This document shows, piece after piece, positions 35,793 to 42,952 of a stretch of 64,000 nucleotides of DNA. Position 1 is the stretch's first letter. The number at the start of each line of letters is the position of its first letter. Source of the stretch: an uncultured Acidimicrobiales bacterium (lineage in GTDB: Bacteria; Actinomycetota; Acidimicrobiia; Acidimicrobiales; SZUA-35); contig CALAJV010000003.1 in assembly GCA_937922805.1 (NCBI GenBank), forward strand, positions 310,001-374,000, given 5' to 3'. The translations under genes were made by a program, and so were the position numbers. The notes below the pieces were generated by a model, which ran no database searches, had not been told where the DNA came from, and saw nothing but the letters and a program-made list of their open reading frames with translations.

Positions 35793-37342
35793 CCGAGGAG
35801 TCAGATCGCACCTCGATCGCGTCGTCAATCCCGGTGTCGAAGCGCCGGTTCATACTTCGAGCCGGGTTGGCCACAGTAATCGGCAGTTTTGGTCTAGTGA
35901 TTCTGCTCGCGATGTCTCAACTCTTAGCCGAAGTTTCAGAAAGCGGAGAGACAAACGACGTTTTCACCGAAGCTGCGGAACTGCCGCCCAGCCTTATCGA
36001 CGCCGTCGTTTGGTTGCCAGACAACGAGCAATCACCGAGACCGTTGGAGCCGCTGACCCGAACCGACGTCGCCGCAACGTGGCTGCGAGCATGGGCGCAA
36101 ATCGCCATCGTGGCCGAAACCGGCGAGACCGAGGGAATCGATATCTACTTCTCGAATTCGGCCCGCGAGGCAATTCTGGCATCGGTTGAAGGTTGGCAGG
36201 ACCTTCCGGTCCATCAAATCGGCCATGAGCTGTATCTATCGTTCTATTCCGAAGACGGGCAGGTTATTGGGCTGACCGCAACCAAAGCGAATTTGTTGAG
36301 GACCGAAATTGTTGGCGACCAGAAAGAATACTTCAACGCTCAGGAATCTTACGAAGCAGTTTTGATCCTCGAAGACGGGAATTGGCGAGTCCAACACTGG
36401 GTTCGACGATCGGCCACGGGCCGGTGGCCCAGCGGTCCTCTACCCTCTGCCACCGACGGAATCAAAGAAGGGTTGGCTGGTCCAACGATCACTCTTTTTG
36501 AGGCTGACTCCTCGGATCGTCATGGCGAGCATGAGGCCGACGATGCTGAGTTGCTAACCAATGAATTAGAAACCGACGACTTAGCTACTGATAGCGCCAG
36601 CGGTGATGATCTGGGCGTTGACCTAGCAATCTTGGAAGCGGAGTTGGAAGCTGTTGTCGCTAGTGGGGAACGCTCGGTTCGTCTCGATTTGGACAGTGAG
36701 TTGTTTGACTCAGAACCGATAGCAGACAAGGACTTGGCCTTACTTGAAGGTTTTCTGGATCTTGCTGCTCAAAACGGTTTGTCTGTTGTCCCATCTTTCT
36801 TCCATGGGGAGACACCGCATTTACCATCTCGTTGGGACGCTGATGTTCGTCGTCTGGAATCGTTCGTTGCAGTTCTGGCTGGCCATGAAGCCGTCGCTCT
36901 TTATGAGTTAGCCCACAAGCCAGACCTCGCCGTCGGCGATGGTGTTGACACTAGGCTCGTCGATGCATGGATTAGCCATATCGGTCATGCGGTTCACGAA
37001 TTCGATTCCAGCACTCCGATGCTGATCACATGGTCGAATCGAGAGGTGGCCGGGAACGCGAAGCTCTATGCCGATCTGGTAGCGTTCGGCTACCCCGACC
37101 CGTCACTAGATCATCCCGAGATTGTCGGAACGTTCACGGTCGACGAGGTGCCGCACGTCATCGTGAAGTCGACTGAGTCCGCCGGTGAACTTCCAGACGC
37201 GACTGTACCGTTCATGACTCGACCGCTGGTCAGGCTTGCCGTTGTCGCTGTTCTCGGAATCGGATTTATCTTCGCATTATTCTTTGTTTCGCGAAAGCTA
37301 CTGTCTGTCGTGGTGGCGAGGAGAAAGCGGTCGGGCAGCTGA
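35789..37342 (+). CDS. Bitopic membrane protein with degenerate GH5-like TIM-barrel region
   Basis: Membrane helices at about 23-45 and 476-500 enclose an extracytoplasmic region. An NTF2-like domain (TDVAATWLRAWAQIAIVAETGETEGID...WRVQHWVRRS) is followed by an acidic linker and then segments that read like a GH5 cellulase barrel: LDLAAQNGLSVVPSFFHGE, RRLESFVAVLAGHEAVALYELAHKPDL and STPMLITWSN. In active GH5 enzymes the YELAHKPD position is W-[DE]-x-x-N-E-P, so the acid/base Asn-Glu is replaced by His-Lys. It is probably a non-catalytic glycan-binding or structural protein. ATGA overlap with the previous gene. Confidence 0.65.
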   Translation: MTEESDRTSIASSIPVSKRRFILRAGLATVIGSFGLVILLAMSQLLAEVSESGETNDVFTEAAELPPSLIDAVVWLPDNEQSPRPLEPLTRTDVAATWLRAWAQIAIVAETGETEGIDIYFSNSAREAILASVEGWQDLPVHQIGHELYLSFYSEDGQVIGLTATKANLLRTEIVGDQKEYFNAQESYEAVLILEDGNWRVQHWVRRSATGRWPSGPLPSATDGIKEGLAGPTITLFEADSSDRHGEHEADDAELLTNELETDDLATDSASGDDLGVDLAILEAELEAVVASGERSVRLDLDSELFDSEPIADKDLALLEGFLDLAAQNGLSVVPSFFHGETPHLPSRWDADVRRLESFVAVLAGHEAVALYELAHKPDLAVGDGVDTRLVDAWISHIGHAVHEFDSSTPMLITWSNREVAGNAKLYADLVAFGYPDPSLDHPEIVGTFTVDEVPHVIVKSTESAGELPDATVPFMTRPLVRLAVVAVLGIGFIFALFFVSRKLLSVVVARRKRSGS

Positions 37343-37372
37343 GATCTGCGACTGATCTTCACCGACCGGGAT

Positions 37373-37837
37373 CTAACTGAATGTGTATCCGGTAAACGGT
37401 CGAGCCATGCCTTCAGCGCCTCGATGGTAGAGCGAACGGTAGAACTGGTGAGCTCCGTCGTTGTCTACCTCAACGCCGAGCCAAGCTTCGTCGCACCCTT
37501 GCTCCTTAGCGACTTCAAACAAGAGCTGCATCATGGCGCGGCCGGCGCCCTTCCGTCGATGGTTGACGCATACGTCAACCTCGTCGATAAAGAGCCAGCG
37601 ACTAGTGTCGGCCGGGTTGTGTTGAACTCGCCCGGTAGCAACTCCGGCCAAGTGTTTTTGTCCGCCGGCGTCGGCCGGGTAACAGATCACCATGATCGCA
37701 TCTTGTCGACTAACGAAGCTGCGGATCGATTCAGGCTGATAGTTGGGCATTTCGTTGGGGTCATCCCAAGAGCCATTGTTGAGCGCCGCCGCCAACGCTT
37801 CAAAGTCGTGGTCGGGTGAAACTATCTGAGCCTTCAT
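37373..37837 (-). CDS. GNAT-family N-acetyltransferase
   Basis: A single GNAT domain of 154 aa with acetyl-CoA loop VNHRRKGAGRAMMQLLFEVAKEQG and C-terminal VEVDNDGAHQFYRSLYHRGAEG, similar in outline to AAC(3)-I-like acetyltransferases. The substrate is unknown. ATG 37837 is preferred over a TTG five codons upstream. It lies 41 bp downstream of the dioxygenase gene on the same strand and converges with the GH5-like gene. Confidence 0.85.
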   Translation of the reverse strand: MKAQIVSPDHDFEALAAALNNGSWDDPNEMPNYQPESIRSFVSRQDAIMVICYPADAGGQKHLAGVATGRVQHNPADTSRWLFIDEVDVCVNHRRKGAGRAMMQLLFEVAKEQGCDEAWLGVEVDNDGAHQFYRSLYHRGAEGMARPFTGYTFS

Positions 37838-37878
37838 TAGCCTCGGTTGCAACTCCGTCTCCTGGCTGGGTTTTTCTG

Positions 37879-38721
37879 TCAGATTCGTTCACCCACGGTA
37901 GTTCGATGAAGGAGACGGTCATGCCCTTCGTACCCTCCGGTCGCTCGGTGAAGAACGCTCCGATTATCCCACATGACCAACATCTCGGGTTCCCATTTGT
38001 GGGTGTAAACAAATTCGGGTCGAGTTTGCCATCGGTAGACGTCGACCAGCAATTCACGAGCTTCGTCTTCAGCCATCCCCTCGATCCCAACGATGTAGCC
38101 AACCGTGCTGAATAGTCCAAGACGGCCAGTTTCAGGATGGGAGCGGATAAGGGGGTGAAGTTGGGTTTTCTCCGCGTCGACTGATGGTCGAATATCCATA
38201 CTTCGGTCTGGTGAATCGTCATCACCTAGATAGCCGGACGGTGCGTAGCTTTTGGAAGCTGAGTGAACTGCCATTTTCCCTTCGATCTTGGATCGCAAGT
38301 CTGCTGGCATCTGATCGAGAGCAAGATGTTGATTCGCGAACAACGTGTCCCCGCCGACCGGAGGTACCGTGATTGAGCGAAGACACGTCCCCGCTGGGGG
38401 CGTCTGTTGAAAGCTCCAGTCAGAATGCCAGTTCTCTGCGAACAGCGGTGATGTTTCATCAGCTTTCCGTTTGACGGCGATTACGTTTGTTCGGCCTGGG
38501 ATGGCGGCGATGAACGGATCGTCACCAAACGGGCCGAAGGATAATGTAAACCGTTCAAGGTCATCATCGTTCATTGGTTGGCCGGGGAAGGCCAACACGT
38601 GATGCTCAAGCCATGCTCTACGAATCGCTTCAACTGTTTCGGACATCAGCGGTTCAGTCAGATCAACCCCGCGGACGGTCGCTCCGCAGGCTTGCCCACT
38701 GACGACTACTTCTATCTCCAT
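37879..38721 (-). CDS. TauD/TfdA-family Fe(II)/2-oxoglutarate dioxygenase
   Basis: A 280-aa double-stranded beta-helix dioxygenase. The facial triad is visible as His-x-Asp in ENWHSDWSF and the distal His in NRSVLHRAT, and the 2-oxoglutarate-binding Arg in RLLHRTTV. The G-VRGVDLTEPLM opening and PFGDDPFI segment are typical of taurine/alkylsulfonate-type members. Which substrate is oxidised is not evident. No ABC transporter or desulfonation genes are adjacent; the sulfatase at 44739 is the only other sulfur-linked gene. Confidence 0.9.
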   Translation of the reverse strand: MEIEVVVSGQACGATVRGVDLTEPLMSETVEAIRRAWLEHHVLAFPGQPMNDDDLERFTLSFGPFGDDPFIAAIPGRTNVIAVKRKADETSPLFAENWHSDWSFQQTPPAGTCLRSITVPPVGGDTLFANQHLALDQMPADLRSKIEGKMAVHSASKSYAPSGYLGDDDSPDRSMDIRPSVDAEKTQLHPLIRSHPETGRLGLFSTVGYIVGIEGMAEDEARELLVDVYRWQTRPEFVYTHKWEPEMLVMWDNRSVLHRATGGYEGHDRLLHRTTVGERI

Positions 38722-38836
38722 ACCTCAAGCCTAGACCAGCTGTTGGCGGCATTTCTAAACGGGGTGAGCCATCGGACGGGCCTCGATCGCTGGCCCGACT
38801 CTGCTCGGTACCTCAGCAGTTCACCACACTAGCCTT

Positions 38837-39685
38837 CTAGTGGTCGGTGTGTTCTGCCTCAATAGCTTGCCACCATGCAATGGCTGGGTCATTGAGCTGC
38901 CCGCGAAGTTCTGAGAATCGGCGAGCGGCATCGGGACCAGGCCAATCCGCTGGCATCAGCGCAGCCGGAAGTTCCGGGTCCAGGAACGGGAACCGTCGCC
39001 ACCGATGGACCAACCCAGCCAGCGAAACAGCGGCATCGTCACCTTGAGGACTGAGAGTCATTAGCGGTTCCGCGTCGTCCAAAAACCGTCGATAAGCACC
39101 GGCCAACTCAGCCAAATCCCACGCCTGAGCGATCAACTCTGGACCGGAGCCAAGTTGTCCCAGCTCCGCTCGAAAGGTAAAGGCCTTGACCCCCAGTCGG
39201 TCCAGCATAGGCACAAGAACATTTTCATTTTCTGGCCAAGGTGAGATCCAGGTGCCGGGGCGAAACAAGCCAAAACCGGCCCAGCTCAACTCGCGCCCAA
39301 GCCGGTGTCGAAGGTTTCGGTCTCGCTCCGGAACGCTCGCCACTAACACCAGCCATTGCCCGGTCCAGATTCTTTGTTCGCTTCCTAACCCATAGATCCG
39401 GGCCGCACCCTGTGTTAGCATCTCAGTTCCCTGAGTAGACAGCGCCCATCGAGTCTGTCTACCGATACGTGTTCCTTCGAGCCATCCGCGTTCACTCAGC
39501 CGAGAAACTGCTTGGCGAGCCGCTTTTTCTCGAACCCCTAAACGGTCCAGAGCAGTGATGAGCGTCTGGGTCCAGACGCTCCCATCGCCAGGAAGAACGA
39601 ACTCCCCCAACAGGGTGAGCAGCAGGCTCCGACCAGTGCTAGCCAGCGCTTTGCCATCTTGGTTGCTCCCAACAAGCGCTGCCAT
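38837..39685 (-). CDS. paaX: PaaX-family transcriptional regulator
   Basis: An N-terminal winged helix (SLLLTLLGEFVLPGDGSVWTQTLITALDRLGVREKAARQAVSRLSERGWLEGTRIGRQTRWALS), central PaaX domain (RDRNLRHRLGRELSWAGFGLFRPGTWISPW) and C-terminal PaaX_C region (FPFLDPELPAALMPADWPG). Family members respond to aryl-CoA thioesters such as phenylacetyl-CoA. Divergence from boxC suggests benzoyl-CoA as ligand. ATG 39685 is preferred because the open frame to TTG 39769 would cross the operator and promoters. It probably represses both itself and boxCB. Confidence 0.9.
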   Translation of the reverse strand: MAALVGSNQDGKALASTGRSLLLTLLGEFVLPGDGSVWTQTLITALDRLGVREKAARQAVSRLSERGWLEGTRIGRQTRWALSTQGTEMLTQGAARIYGLGSEQRIWTGQWLVLVASVPERDRNLRHRLGRELSWAGFGLFRPGTWISPWPENENVLVPMLDRLGVKAFTFRAELGQLGSGPELIAQAWDLAELAGAYRRFLDDAEPLMTLSPQGDDAAVSLAGLVHRWRRFPFLDPELPAALMPADWPGPDAARRFSELRGQLNDPAIAWWQAIEAEHTDH

Positions 39686-39738
39686 CGAGATCGGGGGTTG
39701 AGTCGTAGTAATAGATGAATCGTACTGCCAAACGAAAC

Positions 39739-39779
39739 GTTCTACATTTTTTTGACGCTCATCGATCAAAGTGTAGAAT
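39739..39779. promoter_or_regulatory. Divergent overlapping boxC and paaX promoters with inverted-repeat operator
   Basis: On the plus strand TTGACG (39752-39757) and TAGAAT (39774-39779) are spaced 16 nt, a good sigma-70-like promoter for boxC, leaving a 5' leader of about 20 nt. On the minus strand TTGATC (39769-39764) and TAGAAC (39744-39739) are spaced 19 nt and point to paaX. Inverted arms TTCTACA (39740-39746) and TGTAGAA (39772-39778) cover both -10 boxes, so one dimeric repressor could shut both promoters. PaaX is the obvious candidate. Confidence 0.65.
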
Positions 39780-39808
39780 GAGTTTCAACGCTACAGAACG
39801 GCTTTTCA

Positions 39809-41488
39809 ATGAGTTCCGCCACCGAACCCGAGGTCGATTTCCGGACCAGTCCTTCGGAGTATCGCCACTGGCATTTCGAAGTACAACCGCCGAGAGCGAC
39901 CGTCACGATGAACGTAGATCCATCAGGCGGGCTTCGAAATGACTACGAGCTCAAGATGAACTCCTATGACCTGTCGGTCGATATTGAGCTTGCCGATCTA
40001 ATCCAGAGGCTTCGATTCGAGTACCCCGAGGTTTCAGTCGTGGTCTTGACCGGCGGCCTCGATAAAGTCTTCTGTGCCGGAGCCAATATTCAAATGTTGG
40101 CTAGCGCAAGTCACGGCCACAAGGTGAACTTCTGTAAGTTCACCAACGAAACTCGCAACAGCATCGAGGATGCCACCGACCACTCACAACAAGTTTGGCT
40201 AGCCGCAGTTAACGGCACGGCCGCAGGAGGTGGCTACGAGTTAGCGCTCGCCTGCGATGAAGTTCTCCTGGTCGACGATCGATCGTCGGCGGTATCCCTT
40301 CCAGAAATTCCGCTACTGGCTGTGCTCCCCGGAACCGGCGGGCTGACCCGACTAGTAGAAAAGCGCCACGTTCGAAGGGATCTAGCTGACGCCTTCTCCA
40401 CCCGATCCGAAGGTATGCGAGGCCAGGCTGCGGTCGATTGGCGTTTAGTAGATCGTTTGAGTCCGGCCAGTCGTTTCTCCGAACTGATCGACTCCCGAGT
40501 CGCCAATCGAGCCGCATCATCCGATCGACCTGCCAACGGCGTTGGTCTAGCGCTAACCCCGTTACCACGAAAAATCGACGGCGACGACATGACCTGGTCA
40601 ACGGTCTCGGTGAGTATCGACCGCACCACCGGGACGGCTGAGATCATGATAGCTGGCCCCAAAACGTCCCAGCCTGCCACCGCTGCCGATCTGGCCAACA
40701 TGGGGGCAGACGCATGGCTTGTCTCGGCCGCTCGAGAACTGGACGACGCCATCCTGCACCTCCGATTCAACGAACCAGCGGTGGGAACATGGGTTCTTCG
40801 ATCTAGCGGTGATCCAACTAGGGTCTTGGAGGCCGAATCTCTGTTCAGCGGAACCGACTCCGATCATTGGCTCGTTCGTGAAGTTCGCCTTTTGTGGACA
40901 CGAACACTGAAACGACTCGATGTTTCGGCTCGGACGCTCGTAGCGGTAGTTGAACCAGGGAGCTGCGCCGTTGGACTGCTCGCCGAACTTGTGTTGGCCG
41001 CTGACCGTAGCTTCATGCTCGATGGCACCTGGGAGGATGCGGACGAGTCACCGCCTCCCGCGACCATAATGATCACATCGACCAACTTGGGACGGCTCCC
41101 AATGAGCAACGGGCTGAGCCGACTTGCCACTCGCTTCTGGGGGCGTGATGATGCCTACGCCGTGGCCGCAGCCACCGAAGGCAAAGAGCTGCTAGCCGCC
41201 GACGCAGCCGCGGCCGAACTGGTCACGATGACGCCTGATGACCTTGATTGGCACGACGATCTGCGTCTCATGGTGGAAGGACGACAGAGCTTCTCCCCCG
41301 ACGCCGTGACCGGGATGGAGGCCAACTTCCGATTCGTTGGACCAGAAACCATGGAGACAAAAATCTTCGGCCGACTATCGGCCTGGCAGAACTGGATTTT
41401 CCAACGGCCAAACGCCGTCGGCCCCGAAGGAGCGTTGCAACGCTTTGGTTCTGGCTCTCGCCCTGAATTCGACCCTAGGAGGGTATAG
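39809..41488 (+). CDS. boxC: Benzoyl-CoA-dihydrodiol lyase
   Basis: A 559-aa double crotonase-fold enzyme that opens the epoxide ring of 2,3-epoxybenzoyl-CoA by hydrolytic cleavage (EC 4.1.2.44) in the aerobic box pathway. N-terminal RTSPSEYRHWHFEVQPPRATVTMNVDP, GGLDKVFCAGANIQML, AAVNGTAAGGGYELALACDEVLLVDDRSSAVSLPEIPLLAVLPGTGGLTRLV and the C-terminal FGRLSAWQNWIFQRPNAVGPEGAL are characteristic. It sits behind the dyad/promoter and 2 bp before boxB, whose ribosome site lies in its end. Confidence 0.96.
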   Translation: MSSATEPEVDFRTSPSEYRHWHFEVQPPRATVTMNVDPSGGLRNDYELKMNSYDLSVDIELADLIQRLRFEYPEVSVVVLTGGLDKVFCAGANIQMLASASHGHKVNFCKFTNETRNSIEDATDHSQQVWLAAVNGTAAGGGYELALACDEVLLVDDRSSAVSLPEIPLLAVLPGTGGLTRLVEKRHVRRDLADAFSTRSEGMRGQAAVDWRLVDRLSPASRFSELIDSRVANRAASSDRPANGVGLALTPLPRKIDGDDMTWSTVSVSIDRTTGTAEIMIAGPKTSQPATAADLANMGADAWLVSAARELDDAILHLRFNEPAVGTWVLRSSGDPTRVLEAESLFSGTDSDHWLVREVRLLWTRTLKRLDVSARTLVAVVEPGSCAVGLLAELVLAADRSFMLDGTWEDADESPPPATIMITSTNLGRLPMSNGLSRLATRFWGRDDAYAVAAATEGKELLAADAAAAELVTMTPDDLDWHDDLRLMVEGRQSFSPDAVTGMEANFRFVGPETMETKIFGRLSAWQNWIFQRPNAVGPEGALQRFGSGSRPEFDPRRV

Positions 41489-41490
41489 CA

Positions 41491-42906
41491 ATGAGTTCGG
41501 TAGACATTGACGCCAAAATTCCCAACAACGTTGACCTAGCCGGCGACCGCCGACTCCAAAGGGCTCTTGAGCAATGGCAGCCAAAGTTTATTCGGTGGTG
41601 GGAAGATCTCGGCCCATCGGCGTTCAAACGAAACCAGGTTTACCTTCGAACTGCGATCAACGTGGGCCGGGACGGCTGGGCCAACTTTGATCACGTCGAG
41701 ATGCCAGACTACCGATGGGGAGTATTTCTAGCCGAACAAGATCCAGACCGTACCATTGCCTTCGGAGAACACAAGGGTCTGCCAGCGTGGCAAGAAGTTC
41801 CAGGCGAATATCGATCAGAGCTTCGACGGCTCATCGTTGTCCAGGGCGATACCGAGCCGGCGTCAGTTGAACAACAGCGCCATCTGTCTCTCACTGCTCC
41901 GTCGCTCTACGATATGCGAAACCTGTTTCAGGTAAACGTTGAAGAGGGTCGGCATTTGTGGGCCATGGTTTACCTGCTGCACCGCTATTTCGGCCGAGAT
42001 GGACGAGACGACGCCGACGAGATGCTCGAGCGTCACTCTGGAGATCCCGACAACCCGCGAATCCTCGGAGCGTTCAACGAAGAGACGCCCGACTGGTTGT
42101 CATTCTTTATGTTCACCTACTTCACCGACCGTGATGGCAAGTATCAACTGGCGTCGCTTCGAGAATCGGCGTTCGATCCATTAAGTCGGACCTGCGACTT
42201 TATGCTCAAAGAAGAGGCCTACCACATGTTCGTCGGAGCTAGTGGCGTTGGCCGGGTGGTGCAGCGAACGGTTGAACTTATGCACCAACACGACACCGAC
42301 GACATTCACCAATACGGCGGGATCAACCTTGACTTGCTGCAGAAGTACATCAACTTCCACTATTCGGTCTCTCTGGATCTGTTTGGTGCCGAAACCTCAA
42401 CCAACGCCGCCAACTATTTTGGCGCTGGCCTGAAAGGCCGCTATCAAGAGGAGGGCCGAGACGACGACCACGTACTAGCCAACGCTACTCGGCTCGTTCC
42501 TTCGGTAGAAGACGGAGTAATCAGCCAACGGGAAGTGTCTCAATTAGTGGCGTTGAACGAAACGTTGAGGGAAGACTACACACAAGACTGCCGCAAAGGT
42601 CTCGAGCGTTGGAACCGAGCGTTGGCCGCCAGCGGCATTGATACCAAACTTGAGCTGCCTCATATCGGGTTCAATCGCCAAGTGGGCGCATTCTCCGGCT
42701 ATGAGGTGTCGCCCCGGGGCCGCCTAGTTGACGACGACCAATGGGCCAAACAAGTTGATAGCTGGCTACCGACCGACGGTGAGCGAGCCCACGTTACCTC
42801 ACTAATGCGTGGGGTTACTGAGCCTGGGAAAATGGCCAGCTGGGTAGCGCCCCCAGCCCAAGGCATACATCAGCAGCCACTGGACTACGACTACGTCAGA
42901 ACATGA
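41491..42906 (+). CDS. boxB: Benzoyl-CoA 2,3-epoxidase subunit BoxB
   Basis: The diiron oxygenase component that forms 2,3-epoxybenzoyl-CoA. Ferritin-like metal ligands are visible in VNVEEGRHLWAMVYLLHRYF and LKEEAYHMFVGASGVGRVVQRT. The N-terminus PNNVDLAGDRRLQRALEQWQPKFIRWWEDLGP and C-terminus WVAPPAQGIHQQPLDYDYVR are typical. AGGAGGG lies 7 nt before the ATG. The reductase BoxA and benzoate-CoA ligase are not in this window, so they are encoded elsewhere or a generic ferredoxin reductase serves. The stop codon abuts a strong hairpin. Confidence 0.97.
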   Translation: MSSVDIDAKIPNNVDLAGDRRLQRALEQWQPKFIRWWEDLGPSAFKRNQVYLRTAINVGRDGWANFDHVEMPDYRWGVFLAEQDPDRTIAFGEHKGLPAWQEVPGEYRSELRRLIVVQGDTEPASVEQQRHLSLTAPSLYDMRNLFQVNVEEGRHLWAMVYLLHRYFGRDGRDDADEMLERHSGDPDNPRILGAFNEETPDWLSFFMFTYFTDRDGKYQLASLRESAFDPLSRTCDFMLKEEAYHMFVGASGVGRVVQRTVELMHQHDTDDIHQYGGINLDLLQKYINFHYSVSLDLFGAETSTNAANYFGAGLKGRYQEEGRDDDHVLANATRLVPSVEDGVISQREVSQLVALNETLREDYTQDCRKGLERWNRALAASGIDTKLELPHIGFNRQVGAFSGYEVSPRGRLVDDDQWAKQVDSWLPTDGERAHVTSLMRGVTEPGKMASWVAPPAQGIHQQPLDYDYVRT

Positions 42907-42942
42907 GATCTCTCAATCGAGTCGTTCTCGATTGAGAGATCT
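42906..42942. terminator. Perfect 16-bp stem-loop between convergent genes
   Basis: AGATCTCTCAATCGAG (42906-42921) and CTCGATTGAGAGATCT (42927-42942) form an uninterrupted 16-bp stem with a 5-nt TCGTT loop, starting at the last base of the boxB stop. There is no long U-tract on either side. It most likely acts as a bidirectional terminator or 3'-end stabiliser for boxB and the convergent surface-protein gene. Confidence 0.75.
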
Positions 42943-42952
42943 TCAACGTCAG

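Noticed and set aside
39715..39942. 75-codon plus-strand frame spanning the boxC promoter
   Set aside because: Crosses promoter and operator and overlaps boxC in another frame; no ribosome site.
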